Assembly (NCBI GenBank): GCA_947044405.1
Contig: CAMRHE010000457.1
Location: forward strand, 1,228,001-1,292,000
Direction: 5' to 3'
DNA: 64,000 bases
Source: Leptodactylus fallax
Lineage: Eukaryota > Chordata > Amphibia > Anura > Leptodactylidae
Under the pieces are notes generated by a model that searched no databases, was not told the DNA's origin, and saw nothing but the letters and a program-made list of their open reading frames with translations. The number at the start of each line of letters is the position of its first letter. Position 1 is the first letter of the stretch. Made by a program: the position numbers and the translations under genes. This document shows, one piece after another, positions 11,705 to 33,836 of the stretch.

Positions 11705-12455
11705 AATGTTAAGGAATATTTTTGTCTATAAGGACAAATCAGGAAATAGCTGGCAGAAATTGAAATGCTGCATTCACTCTCAGAGATACCAAACATTGGG
11801 GTATATTAACCATTGACCATCACTAGTTAGAGTACTCCATTCCCAAACAGAAAATAAAACATACCAAAATAGTTAGATTTTGATCCTGTTCCCTCTTATT
11901 GTTTTATTGGTTAATAAATGAGATAGCAATTTGGAGAGTCAAGGGTAACTCTGGTGACAGTTCTTAGCCAAAAGAATTTAATGTATATAATAGATGAAAT
12001 AGTCATGCCTTAAGCTTTTTTTTTCATGTATATTCTCCATCTATGTATTACGTGGCAACCCTGCTTATAGTAGAAATTTTGGAAAATTTTAAAATTCAAC
12101 TTTTGGTTAGTATCATGGATTTCCACACCTTAAACGTGACAAAAAAGCAGCACTTTCCTGGGCAATGCTGCAATACTACCACTGTCTACCATAGTAGATT
12201 GTTATACTACAACTGTCTACTATAGTATTTGTTATGCTAACATCCAAGAGGCCTAGTAGAGAAGCATAATAGAAGGTCAACTTTGATACGGTGTCATCCA
12301 TTCAGCAAAGTCTTTGGAGATTTCGAGCTCCAATGCATTTGACATAAACATAATTTTCATTTGTCTGCTGAGAATAATAACCTGAATAAGAATAAAAGTA
12401 TTATTTACAGTACAGAAGTTGTATTTATATATACTGTTTATATTTTTTTTAATAG
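11705..12455. other. Rest of gene B intron 2
   Basis: No gene or recognised repeat; it ends in a pyrimidine tract and the exon 3 acceptor. Confidence 0.5.
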
Positions 12456-13288
12456 ATCAGTCATTACTCAACAAGTCGTCAACTGAGCGACCACAAACAA
12501 TTTCCTTCTTTCTTCAGGACGGTTCCAAGTGATGCCTTCCAGTCTTTGGGACTAGCCAAACTGGTCTTGCATTTTGGTTGGACCTGGGTTGGTTTACTGG
12601 CAATGGATAATGATTATGGTCAACAAGGCATTCAGATGGTCAGACAGGAGATAATAAAAGGTGGAGCATGTGTGGCTTTTACCGAGAACATTATGATGAA
12701 TAAACCAAATCGCAATGCGCCTAACATTGTGAAGGTGATACGGGAGTCTACTGTCAAAGTGATCATTGTCTTCTCCACAGATGTTGACTTTATTCCAGTT
12801 CTTGAAGAGATGTTGAGACATGACATCACAAATAAAACCTTTGTAGCTAGTGAAGCTTGGTCTACTTCTAGCTTTCACTCCATAGGGAGGTTTTCAAGCC
12901 TTCTAACTGGTACCATTGGTTTAGCCTTCTATAGTGGAAATATTCCAGGACTTAGTAGTTTCCTAAAAAAGTTCATCCAAACTCATCTTTGGAAAGGGAC
13001 TGGATAAAGATATTTTGGGAACAAACTTTTAATTGCAAGTTCCTCCTCGAGAAGAACTTGTCAAATGTTTTCGACACCACTGTACATGAATGTACAGGAC
13101 AAGAGAACCTGGAAAACATCAAGAATACCTTTACTGATGTCTCCAACTTACGGACAACATACAATGTGTACACGGCAGTCCATGTTGTGGCCAAAGCATT
13201 GGAAGATCTGAATCAGTGTAGACTGGCCAAAGGTCATCCATTGTCACAATATGGCTGTGCAGACATTTTTCGACTGACCCCCTGGCAG
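12456..13288 (+). pseudogene. Gene B exon 3: Venus-flytrap domain, frameshifted
   Basis: The exon starts ISHYSTSRQLSD and ends PWQ before GTAATT. The frame holds through FGWTWVG, DNDYGQQG and VASEAWSTSS. At A12965-12970 one base is lost; the correct continuation (VHPNSSLERDWIKIFWEQTF, then TDVSNLRTTYNVYTAVHV) is in the next frame and is open to the donor. Length is 833 nt against 831 in C and 828 in D. No other break is seen, so this single lesion disables the gene unless it is a sequence error. Confidence 0.87.
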
Positions 13289-13628
13289 GTAATTTTCAGT
13301 ATGGAATGTATACAGTAACCCTAGTCTTATTAGACCTTCTATGCAGGTCAAAGACGTACAGTAACGTGAAACTATTGGTCCCCAAAATCTGTAAAAGGCC
13401 CACCTGCTATGTGCTATTTATAATACTGGTGTCCTCTGATGTGGCAAAGTGGCCTACTAGCACTTCAGACACCAGGGCCTGGGTGAGACATCTATGTCTG
13501 TACCCTCTATAGCTATGTCTCTGTTACTGGTAACAATATAATTATGTTGTCATATGCGTTATATCTATCATACATTTCATCAATCTTGGGAATCTTCTAA
13601 TTTTTGTTATTTTTTCCTCACTTTGAAG

Positions 13629-13856
13629 CTTCTCTACTATATGAAGAAAGTGAGGGTGAAACTAAGTGGTGGGAGAGAACTTTACTTTGACGAGAATGGA
13701 GACCCTCCTGCGGTCTATGACATTGTGAACTGGCAGATGAGCCCAGAAGGCGCCATACAGAAAGTCAAGGTTGGCAGTTATGACACAGCAGCATCCACTG
13801 GTGGCTTCTTTACCATAAACACAAGTTTGTTGCTTTGGGCGACTAAGGATCGCCAG
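13629..13856 (+). CDS. Gene B exon 4: Venus-flytrap domain, end
   Basis: The exon is 228 nt (76 codons), the same length as in genes C and D, with a GAAG acceptor and GTAAAG donor. It reads LLYYMKKVRV, then ELYFDENGDPPAVYDIVNWQ, the most conserved segment of this exon in V2Rs, and ends in a Gln codon. The Tc1 element in the following intron begins 36 bp after the donor. Confidence 0.9.
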
Positions 13857-13892
13857 GTAAAGCAACTAAATTGTAAATGTAGAATCTATCTA

Positions 13893-15530
13893 CAGTGCCT
13901 TGCGAAAGTATTCGGCTCCCTTGAACTTTTCAACCTTTTGCCACATTTCAGGCTTCAAACATAAAGATATAAAATTTAAATTTTTTGGTGAAGAGTCAAC
14001 AACAAGTGGGACACAATCGTGAAGTGGAACGAAATTTTTTTGGTTATTTTAAACTTTTGTAAAAAATAAAAAACTGAAAAGTGGGGCGTGCAATATTATT
14101 CGGCCCCTTTACTTTCAGTGCAGCAAACTCACTCCAGAAGTTCAGTGAGGATCTCTGAATGATCCAATGTTGTCCTAAATGACTGATGATGATAAATATA
14201 ATCCACCTGTGTGTAATCAAGTCTCCGTATAAATGCACCTGCTCTGTGATAGTCTCAGGGTTCTGTTTAAAGCGCAGAGAGCATCATGAAGACCAAGGAA
14301 CACACCAGGCAGGTCCGTGATACTGTTGTGGAGAAGTTTAAAGCCGGATTTGATACAAAAAGATTTCCCAAACTTTAAACATCCCAAGGAGCACTGTGCA
14401 AGTGATCATATTGAAATGGAAGGAGTATCAGACCACTGCAAAACTACCAAGACCCGGCCGTCCCTCTAAACTTTCTCACACAAGGAGAAGACTGATCAGA
14501 GATGCAGCCAAGAGGCCCATGATCACTCTGGATGAACTGCAGAGATCTACAGCTGAGGTGGGAGAGTCTGTCCATAGGACAACAATCAGTCGTACACTGC
14601 ACAAATCTGGCCTTTATGGAAGAGTGGCAAGAAGAAAGCCATTTCTCAAAGATATCCATAAAAAGTCTCGTTTAAAGTTTGCCACAAGCCACCTGGGAGA
14701 CACACCAAACATGTGGAAGAAGGTGCTCTGCTCAGATGAAACCAAAATCCAACTTTTTGGCCACAATGCAAAACGATATGTTTGGCGTAAAAGCAACACA
14801 GCTCATCACCCTGAACACACCATCCCCACTGTCACACATGGTGGTGGCAGCATCATGGTTTGGGCCTGCTTTTCTTCAGCAGGGACAGGGAAGATGGTTA
14901 AAATTGATGGGAAGATGGATGGAGCCAAATACAGGACTATTCTGGAAGAAAACCTGTTGGAGTCTGCAAAAGACCTGACACTGGGACGGAGATTTATCTT
15001 CCAACAAGACAATGATCCCAAACATAAAGCAAAATCTACAATGGAATGGTTCACAAATAAACGTATCCAGGTGTTAGAATGGCCAAGTAAAAGTCCAGAC
15101 CTGAATCCAATCGAGAATCTGTGGAAAGAGCTGAAAACTGCTGTTCACAAACGCTCTCCATCCAACCTCACTGAGCTCCAGCTGTTTTCCAAGGAAGAAT
15201 GGGCAAGAATTTCAGTCTCTCGATGTGCAAAACTGATAGAGACATACCCCAAGCGACTTGCAGCTGTAATCGCAGCAAAAGGTGGCGTTACAAAGTATTA
15301 ACTTAAGGGGGCCGAATAATTTGGCAAGCCCCACTTTTCAGTTTTTTATTTTTTACAAAAGTTTAAAATATCCAATAAATTTTGTTCCACTTCACAATCG
15401 TGTCCCACTTGTTGTTGATTCTTCACCAAAAAATTAAAATTTTATATCCTTATGTTTGAAGCCTGAAATGTGGCAAAAGGTTGAAAAGTTAAGGGGGCCG
15501 AATACCTTCGCAAGGCACTGTATCTATCTC
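13893..15530 (+). mobile_element. Tc1-like transposon in gene B intron 4
   Basis: The element starts CAGTGCCTTGCGAAAGTATT and ends with its reverse complement, flanked by TA at 13891-13892 and 15531-15532. Long inverted repeats of over 200 bp match on both sides (for example GCCACATTTCAGGCTTCAAA at the left and its complement at the right). Length is 1638 bp, usual for Tc1. Flanks are TATC microsatellite on both sides. Without it, intron 4 would be only about 130 bp. Confidence 0.95.
14286..15301 (+). pseudogene. Tc1 transposase, one frameshift near the N-terminus
   Basis: The reading frame begins MKTKEHTRQVRDTVVEKFKA and is thrown off near 14352 by a missing base; from 14396 to 15301 it is open again for about 300 residues. 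The DNA-binding half includes GRPSKLS and RTLHKSGLYGR. The catalytic triad is intact: [20 protein letters not shown] and [10 protein letters not shown], with 34 residues between the second Asp and the Glu (DD34E). This is the best-preserved transposase in the window. Confidence 0.9.
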
Positions 15531-15600
15531 ATATCTATCTGTCTATCTATCTCGTATCTATCTATCTATCTATCTATCTATCTGTCTATCTATCTCTCTG
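15531..15600. repeat. TATC microsatellite
   Basis: About 70 bp of (TATC)n with CTGTC and CTCG interruptions. The ATCTATC left of the Tc1 element shows the transposon landed inside this tract. Confidence 0.9.
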
Positions 15601-15623
15601 CAGTATCTTTGTCTATTTTCCAG

Positions 15624-15747
15624 GTCCCTTTGTCAGTATGTACTCCAAGCTGTCCATATGGGTTTTGGAAAGCAGCTATAAGAGGAGAACCAGTGTGCTG
15701 CTTTGAGTGTGTCCCTTGCCCTCATGGAGAGATCACTAATAATACAG
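15624..15747 (+). CDS. Gene B exon 5: cysteine-rich linker with GC donor
   Basis: The exon is 124 nt with a CCAG acceptor. It reads VPLSVCTPSC, CCFECVPCPHGE and ITNNT, with all six cysteines. The exon end CAG is followed by GCATGT, a GC rather than GT donor. GC donors are a known minority class that can splice; alternatively this is a second degenerative change in an already frameshifted gene. Confidence 0.85.
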
Positions 15748-16818
15748 GCATGTCACTTTATTGTTCTTACACGTCTGGGCATAGGGCAATGATAGATGGC
15801 AGAATCTCTCTTCTCTAAGATGCATATCATGCTAATAAAACCCTTCAAAAACTGCAGCCCATAACAGCACCACTAGGAAGGATGCTCATAGATACTTATG
15901 GGATATGACTTTGCGATACAACATTGATAAATCCTGACATGTCCAGCCAAGGAATAATATAAGGACTGACACATCTACATATGCACTACTATTAAAGCAG
16001 ATATTGGTAACCAGTCCTTATCATAGATCATCAATGTCAGAAGGGTGGATGCACTGGGTCACCTTGGATCCACCAATGGAAATAGTTCTGGGCCCACCCT
16101 ACCACTATGCAGAACATGTGCACATTACTTTTAACTGCATCATAATCTTTGTTGTTATCACGCAAGACATTTCCTCAATGAGGGCTAATATATATTATTT
16201 GTGAATTAGCAGACCCATGAGATATAGACCTTGTGGGTCTTGTTTTATTAAGTGGATCCTCTGGTACTTTGGTGGGCCAGTCTGATTTTATCGGTGGAAG
16301 TCTCACACTAAGCATACCCATGATCGGTTGTATAAAACGGGCTCAGAACAGATGCAGAAAACTCCATCCATTGTGTAGAGGTCAAGCTGACGTACTGAAG
16401 CTTAGTCCCCATTCTCTTGCTCCCATCCACTGTACAGTTCTGGAGCTGATGGCTGTTGTGAACAGCTGATCATAGGGATCCCAGATGTTGGACTTTCACT
16501 AATCTGATATGGATGACCTATACTGAGGACATGTCATTAATGTAAAAAAGCTGGGCAACCCCTTTAACATGACTTATTTCAATCAAATATAGAACAATAA
16601 AGTACAATATACAGAGTTATTGATATTAATGAAGAATATTGTTCCAGGGAGCTGGAAAATTTGTCCATTTTATGGCAAATTTGGTCTGTGCCATTTAAGG
16701 ATCAACTGGAGTTTGTAAATTTAAAAACTTTGAAATTGATAGACTTACTGTAGGTCTTTTTTCAATCTACTACTTGTTACTTGTTATGACCACCTACATA
16801 ATCTTTATTATCTTACAG
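15748..16818. other. Gene B intron 5
   Basis: No gene. Bases about 16220-16565 resemble the dispersed repeats that end in CAACCCCTTTAA; the remainder is unremarkable. Confidence 0.5.
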
Positions 16819-17729
16819 ATTCTCTTGATTGTATGAAGTGCCCTCTGGATCAATGGCCAAATATCGAAAAATCCCAATGCTTTCCCAAAGCTATAGAGTA
16901 CCTTTCTTTTGAAGATCCACTAGGGACATCCTTGACTACCATCAGTATATTATCTTCTATGGTCCCTGATTTTATTTTGAGACTGTTTGTTCGACATAAA
17001 TCCAGCCCAGTTGTTAAAGCCAACAATTACTCCTTGAGTTGTCTCCTTCTGTTGTCCTTGTCCTTCTGCTTCCTCTCCTCCTCAGTGTTCATCGGTTACC
17101 CTCAGCCTGAGAAATGCTTGCTCCGTCAGGCTACTTTTGGAATGGTCTTTGCTTTGTGCATCTCCTGCATTTTGGCCAAAACAGTCATGGTGGTGCTTGC
17201 ATTTATGGCCACCAAACCCGGCAGCAGTCTACAGAAATGGGTAACACCTCAAATTTCTTACATGATAGTTTGTATCGGATTCCTTTTACAATTTGTCTTG
17301 TGCATCACTTGGTTGTCCCTTGCACCTCCATTCCCACAGTATAGCACCCATTATCAGTCTATGGTCATCATAGTTGAATGTAATGAAGGATCTTCCATCG
17401 CCTTCTGGACCATGTTAGGTTATCTGTTTCTTCTGGCGACTATCAGTTTTATTGTGGCCTTCTTGGCTCGAAGACTTCCCGACAGCTTCAATGAAGCCCA
17501 GTTTATCACATTCAGTATGCTGGCCTTCCTCAGTGTCTGGATATCTTATATCCCAGCCTCTCTTAGTGCTAAGGGCAAATACACAGTTGCCATGGAAATA
17601 TTTGCCATATTGGCATCTAGTTGGGCTCTGACGATCTGCATGTTTTTTCCCAAGTGTTTTATAATACTTTTGCAACCAAGTCTGAACTCAAGAGTTAGTA
17701 TCATGAGGAAAGACAGAGATTACAACTGA
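16819..17729 (+). CDS. Gene B exon 6: seven-transmembrane domain
   Basis: The exon is 911 nt and open to TGA, about 303 residues. It begins DSLDCMKCPLDQWPN and contains seven helices, RRLPDSFNEAQFITFSM, SAKGKYTVAMEIF and PKCFIILLQPSLN. The usual FRPE after helix 7 is replaced by LQPS. Nucleotide identity to gene A is visibly higher around helices 5-6 than around helices 1-2, which hints at conversion between the two. ATTAAA polyadenylation-like hexamers follow at 17773 and 17795. Confidence 0.92.
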
Positions 17730-19890
17730 AAAGAGAACTTTTAACTTCTTTGTAATTTTTTTTGTTGAATATATTAAAAAAAGTTTTAAAGATCATTAAA
17801 TTTCATCATTTAGAATATTGTTAAAGTAAAAAAAAAAAAATCAATTCAACAGTCAAAAGGACTGAATGAGGAATCTTAGACTCACAATAATACTATTAGA
17901 CAATGAAGGATGGTGGACCCAATGCGTCACCTAACCAGTTTAACTTCGGCCAATCCTAGGGGCTCCTATAAAGGGATCTTGACTTTGCTGCAGGGAGATT
18001 ACCAGGTTGCTACCTCTTGGAGTGGTCCTGGCATAGGTGATGGCTGGCCTGGGGCCACAAAAAATCATTGAGAAGCACAAGGAAGAAGGCAAGAGCGTGG
18101 TCAGGTATGGTTCTAGGTAAAGGCTGGCAGAATATGTGAAAATACCGCAATCAGGCAAAAAGTTAGGGCAGGCAGCACAAGTTTAGGTCAAGAACTAGCG
18201 GGGGTCAGACACAGGATATCAGCAGAACAAGACCAGGATTTAAGTATGGAGTCCAGAAACAAGCTGGGATCATTATACCTTAAGTCAGACAGAACACATT
18301 AGCAGAAACCCTTGCAGGAACTTATATGGAGGTCCCTTGACTTACATATTTGATGTCATATATCATTGTATGCAAATTTGCTTTGTGCATAGAGTGTGGT
18401 TACAAATAATGTCCGAACTTTATACCATAAAGAAGCACCAAGAAAGATTTTATCTTTCTTTTTTCTCGGTCCTACGGCATCTTGCTGTGGGGCCAGAGTT
18501 ATTTCAAGAAGACTAGGCTTTGCGAAGGACCCTGGGGGACAGTCTCAATGGGACACTCATGTGGCCGCAGGGTGTTCCTCTAAAATCTGTCTCAGCAAAA
18601 AGAAAACATGTTCGTTTTTTCAAAATTTTTCCTGTTTTTTTTTATTAATAGCACAAAGAGATACTAAAATATTTTTCAGAATAGTTTTCCCTCTACGTAA
18701 TGGTAATTTTTGTGTAGGCAACACATAGTTTTGTGTCACCAAGGGCGTGACAGTGGCATTGTTTTTTATTTTACTTTATTTTTAACGTCATATGATCATA
18801 ATAGACCTTTGGGGGGCATTTTTATTTCTTTTTTTTTTGCTGATTTCCCCTGTAACTGGGAATGATATATTAGCCCGGGTTATAGGAGCAATACAGCCTC
18901 CTAGCACTCACTGCAGAGCTGATCTGTTCCTCTAAGTCCCTGCAGCTCTTCAGTTTCCTTGACAGTTGGTGATCACCCCGCTGGCTGGAGGGAAGCCACA
19001 TCATGATGGTTCTATATAGATGTAAGTGCCACCTCTGCGACCAGCGCCTATCCCAGGTACTAGAGTGCCAGAGTGAGTGGAGAGACTCTCTCCATTCACT
19101 TCTGGGGGAGCTACAAGAATAGCTGAGCAGGGAGACTTGGCTACTCTTGGAAGTTTCAAAGAAGTGAATGAAGAAAGCCATGTGTACATAGCCACCTCCA
19201 TTCTACTTTGACAACCTCTGTTCTTATGACAGAAAAATGTCTTTAATGCCAACTTGATGTGGAAAGAAGCCTTGACACAAAAGGGTGATAATTTGTTCAT
19301 ACAAGAACTTTCCATTTATATTATATTATATTATATATTATGTCCTTATTTAATGAAAAAGAGGGGTATTAATAGCCAATAGAGACCCAAAACTACATCT
19401 AAGTGCAAAGAGTGTTTCAAGTCCATATTATATATGAAGGGTTATATAGGGGACAAGAACTAGACACTTCATCCTAAATCCGCATCTTATGATCTTATGA
19501 TCTTTAGTGATGCCTGCATGGGTTGGTTCACCTTCTGTTCACTTGGCAAGACCATGCTCCTATTTCTATATATTTACCAGATATGGCACATTATTCTAAC
19601 AGACCAATTTTGTGTCATTGAATATATTGCCTGTTGTCTCCTCTTATCACTACCTGTATTATTCATCAAACAGTCAATGCCGCCTCCCCCCAGCTTGCTC
19701 AACAGGACACTATGAAGTATTACAATATAGACTTTGCCTTTACCATGAGATATTATTTAGTATGATTACTATAAATCTAATATTAATGCAGATCAAATAA
19801 TATGCACAGTAAATGTACATTACATTACACAGGTTTGGAGAGAAAAACTTTTATGCTGCAGGAGACTCAGTGTTATCTTTGTGTTTGATT
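17730..19890. other. Intergenic B-C, first part
   Basis: I recognise no exon. Bases about 17915-18310 look like a dispersed repeat with CCACTGGGTCC-type text also seen near 24160 and 41690. The rest is AT-rich and unclassified. Confidence 0.4.
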
Positions 19891-19894
19891 TTTA

Positions 19895-19948
19895 AAGGGC
19901 TTTGGAATATGTTGGTGCTATATAAAGTTATTATTATTATTTGTATTT
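19895..19948 (+). mobile_element. L2-type LINE 3' tail
   Basis: GGCTTTGGAATATGTTGGTG, CTATATAAAG and an ATT run match the terminal sequence of the larger L2 copy that ends near 39193. Confidence 0.65.
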
Positions 19949-20399
19949 AGAGAGAAAAAAACCAAACTGTCCAAGCCTTTATCAGCAAACAACAATTAGC
20001 TGAACTGATTGTCTTGCAGGCAGAGCTGTAGATAACAACGAAAGCACTCAGCCCCCCCAGAGAGCTGTGACTGACGTCATCTGATCTGTCTAATAGATTG
20101 GTCCGGCTCCATGGAAATAATGGGAATATTTTCACATAGCAAGCAAACAAAGCAGCATTGCTAAAGCAATGTATTTAGGAAAACTCTTGAATTTACATAA
20201 GCTAGCATTACAGATAGGATCCTTGAGATGGGAATACCCCTTTAAGCTGCCCTTCCTATGATAAACATATATAAAAAAAGAAACATACTGTAAAACTAAC
20301 TCTTCCTTTGTTGACGGTCCATTTTCTTTGGCTGGCCTGTAAGTCTTATAGCATATGTGAGGGATACTTTTACCTGTTATAAAAAGAGAGAAACTGAAC

Positions 20400-21340
20400 T
20401 TCATTCACTGATGGCTAAAATCCAACACTTACTAATTATTAGCAAAATGAAGTCTTCACATGAGAGATTCCAAGGCATACTGAGCTTCATAGAACATGGG
20501 CAACAATTATTATTATATAGATATGAGAAACTTCATGTACAAAGAACAATCTCAAAAATAGCCAATCTCTTGAAAAAAACGCAAATCAAAACAAAATATA
20601 TCTAGATGCTTAGGAGGAAAAAAATTCCAATCTGCTACATCTATAGTGAATTCGTTGATTTCATATTCCAAATTATAGAATCTGAAAGCTGATATGATGA
20701 TTGTTCAACCCACAAAAGAAGCCATAATCTCCTTTATGGATCGCCTACACCTCCCGAAATTAACAGTAAATCAGCTAAAAATTATCTCAGCTCCATTTAC
20801 TCCAAAAAGTGGTTAGATGCCATATGGTTACTACTTAAACACAAAGTCCCACAAAGTCCTGACCGCTTCATGGACAGCTATTATCAGAAATAGGTTTCAA
20901 TACAGTCCCCATATTTCACTAAAGTTACACGCATGGAATTTCAAAGGGTAATATTAAAAAAAAAAATACCTTCGGTCAGTTATTACCAGTATCCCAAAAG
21001 AAGGAAAACCACCAAATTTTTGCCCAGTCTCTCGGCTTAATACTGATTTCAAAATCTATGCCAAAATTATTTCTTTGTAACTAATTATTTCTTAATAATT
21101 ATAGGTCGAGATGGACAAGGCAACAATGAAAGTATAGAATAGAATTTGGGAAAATCTTTTATCCACTCATTCCAACTTGCACAAACCTTCGAACGCTGAC
21201 ATCCTATTCAGGCCTCTTATTAGATTTCCGCCAATCTAGACTCTGGTTCGACCTGAATATTCCAAATTGTTCACTTTGTAATGAAACCGAATACTTTGTG
21301 ATTTGTCTCAAACCGACTAAAATAGCCACCCAAAAAACGT
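20400..21340 (+). mobile_element. Degraded L1-type LINE reverse transcriptase
   Basis: Broken frames on the plus strand still read FMDRLHLPKLTVNQLK with SAPFTP (the segment before the L1 reverse transcriptase), then IPKEGKPPNFCPVSRLNTDF with KIYAKII, the RT motif normally PKxGKxxxxxxxYRPISLLNxDxKIxAKI. Many stops. The late part near 21200-21310 could be the cysteine-containing C-terminus. Confidence 0.6.
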
Positions 21341-21963
21341 GTCTGTGATGTCCTGGCGTCACCTGACATCATCTGATATCCTCTCAGCCAATAGTCAGTG
21401 GTAGGTGATCACCTTACAGTACTGTTTTCTAAGGGAGATTTTTTTGCTCACCCAATAAACAGTAATGCACCCTGATAATCTGAAAAAGCTCCACTTATTA
21501 AGGTTTTGTTTTTTTTACCCAATATACACACAAACTGCCGCTATTGTAACAGCAAAAAGAAAAATCAAGCTGACTGACACAGTTTTAGTCTAATAATAAT
21601 TGACCAGGTCACCCTTTTAGTGCTTTGCTAATTTTCTTGAAATTGTTTTAGGTAAAAAAAAAAAAAAAGACAGAATTGTTGCCAATTACTATTAGAATTA
21701 GGCAGTGTGCAGTAAAATGACTTGGTAAAAACAGTGTAGGGGACAGGCAAAAAAACACTTGTGCAAGTACTAACAATAAGAATGTGGGTGGCAACAGCAA
21801 CACTACATTTGGTTTTGGTGCATCACCAGTAACCACAGGCAATCACCTTTCCCTAATAGAAGGGCTAGGAGCTTCAAGCTACATCCAGGAGAGTATAAAT
21901 TATACAGTATAATTATAATGCAATGGGCAGACTAGATGGACCTGCAGGCTCATTAGTTGTTAT

Positions 21964-22148
21964 CAGTGTCGGACTGGCTCACCAGAGTACCAGATGATTT
22001 TCCAGTGGATGCAGGCTTAAAGACAAATAATAGTCCAGCAGAAGATGCCCAACTTTGAAGGGTGCTGTGAGCTATGTCCTATGGGTGGTTTGAGGGCAGA
22101 CCCCAGAATCATTTTATCTGGTGGACCCAAGGAACCTGTCTGACACTG
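21964..22148. mobile_element. Short hAT-type MITE
   Basis: It begins CAGTGTCGGACTGG and ends with the complement of CAGTGTCAGACAGG. The same termini bound the 2.5-kb element at 43456-45993. Flanking octamers GTTGTTAT and GTTGTAAG are only partly alike, as expected for an old 8-bp duplication. Confidence 0.65.
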
Positions 22149-22312
22149 GTTGTAAGAGTCTTTGTATGCTTCTATGGAAGTGTCTATAGTCATAAGTACA
22201 CATAACAAAGAATACAAAGAAGAGCAATGGAGGCCCCATCTGCATCTGCTTTTCTCCAGGGAAGATGTGGAAAATTCTCCCAGGTAGTTGAATTATACAA
22301 TTATGTAGAGGA

Positions 22313-22320
22313 TATATAAG
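22313..22320 (+). promoter_or_regulatory. Possible TATA box upstream of gene C
   Basis: TATATAAG lies 212 bp before the ATG of gene C and downstream of a small hAT-type MITE. The distance suits a short 5' UTR. Only the motif and its place support this. Confidence 0.3.
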
Positions 22321-22524
22321 GAGGTCTGCAGTAGTTGTGAGGATAATTCTAACCTGTTCTACTGTATATACGATCACAGGTCTTGGATATGACAAGGAAG
22401 AGTCTGGATATTGTAAGTAACAGGTAATATCTCGCACTACCAATCATTCCTCTTCCTTCACTTGGCCTCATTGACTTTCCATTGAATAATTATATTCACA
22501 GGAATCTTCTTTACTCTTGAAAGG

Positions 22525-32581
<10,057 letters not shown>

Positions 32582-32694
32582 CTTTGGTCTTGTTGGCCAT
32601 TGTATTTGCAATATCTAGTGTCGCAGTTATCAACAATTGACATTTCCTTATAGCATGATGTACTGTGATCACAATGTGTTAACCTACTAAGGTA

Positions 32695-33140
32695 CTTAAA
32701 GGGGTTTTCTGGAGACTGTTACTTTATTTACCTGTACAGGGTTATTGCAGCCAATGGATCCAGGGGTTCCAGTCACATCGGAGTCATGTAATCCGAAATG
32801 GCCTTCAGCCTCCGGGTTTGCTCCACTCCACCACCTCCTCCTCCGATCTCACAAGTTCACAGGTATTATGTGAGATCGGTGGATCGACCCATACAGTATA
32901 GACAGTGTATGAAAGAAAAAAAAAGCTCCATTCCAGCTCAGCCATGTTGCCAGTCCTTGATGACGTGTTCTTATGATGTTCCGTTTCTATTCCGGTCACC
33001 ACTGTAGCCAATCACTGGCCTCAATGCTGACCTGTACACAAACAGCACATTATTGCTGAGGCCCATCAGTCATGTGTATCAAGGTACTGGCAACAGGACC
33101 AAGTGGGCAAACCGGTCCTGGAAAGGAGGACCTGGAAATA
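32695..33140. repeat. MITE of the AAAGGGGTT family after gene C
   Basis: It begins TTAAAGGGGTTTTCTGGAG and contains mirrored blocks around CCAATCACTGGCCTCAATG. Less regular than the copy at 30689. No gene. Confidence 0.45.
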
Positions 33141-33392
33141 GCATTTCAGATTTTTTACTTTAAGATTTACAGCCTAGATGAAAATATAAATTTTTTTTAA
33201 CAAATATTATTTTTTTTATAAACAACTAACAATGTAATAAAAAAAATATATAATAAATAGTCCTTACCAATTCCCTGCTGATCCAGGGCTAAAGTTTCCT
33301 TGGACTTTGCTATCTTTGATACTTCACCAGTTTAGCCAGAGACTGACTGCAGTGCTCACACATCGATACGTTACATTATTACTGGAGTCCAT

Positions 33393-33560
33393 TAAAGGGG
33401 TTGTCCAGCGTTAAGGTTTTTATGGCCTATCCTTCAATGGACATTGAACAACATGGATATGGAGTTTTTTGTGTCTGGTCCTTTATTGTCCATAGGCCTG
33501 AAGGAGCTCTGTACAGCCAATCGATCTGGGGGGCAGCTATCACACCCACCCCAATCGGAA
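33393..33560 (+). repeat. MITE fragment, TTAAAGGGGTTGTCCAG
   Basis: It has the same terminal motif as other family members and ends where a transposon 3' end begins. Confidence 0.5.
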
Positions 33561-33564
33561 ATTT

Positions 33565-33745
33565 TGGTTTAATGCATATTGCACATTTTCTGTTAGTACA
33601 ATAAACCTCATTTCAATCCTGAAATATTACTGTGTCCATCAGTTATTAGATATATCAAATTGAAATGGTTGTTGCAAACACCCAAATATTTAGAACTAAA
33701 AATGATTAAGGTTAATAGGGGTGCCCAAACTTTTTCATATGACTG
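33565..33745. mobile_element. Tc1-like 3' end fragment
   Basis: The segment ends AGGGGTGCCCAAACTTTTTC, ATATGACTG and then TA, the form of a Tc1 terminal inverted repeat. No matching left end was found nearby. Confidence 0.45.
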
Positions 33746-33836
33746 TAAATGGTGCGGGTGGGAACTCCCTCTCTGCTATTACTTTTAGGCTACTCCATTG
33801 CCACGTATCTTGATTTCTTTTGAAAGATTTTGGGCT

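Larger units (their letters stand above)
8405..17729 (+). pseudogene. V2R receptor gene B, six exons, one frameshift in exon 3
   Basis: All six exons are in order: 8405-8625, 10611-10902, 12456-13288, 13629-13856, 15624-15747 and 16819-17729. Every exon junction keeps the phase seen in the intact gene C. Exon 3 is 833 nt, not a multiple of three, because one base is missing in the A run at 12965-12970; translation would stop at 13005-13007, inside the ligand-binding domain. Otherwise the sequence looks fresh: the residues expected to hold the amino acid group of the ligand, all nine linker cysteines and all seven helices remain. Exon 5 also has a GC instead of GT donor. A Tc1 element fills intron 4 and a minisatellite fills part of intron 2. 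Recent pseudogene is the best reading; an assembly error in a homopolymer is the main alternative. Confidence 0.85.

Noticed and set aside
19320..19340. TTATATTATATTATAT run as a promoter
   Set aside because: Short simple repeat with no gene start downstream.
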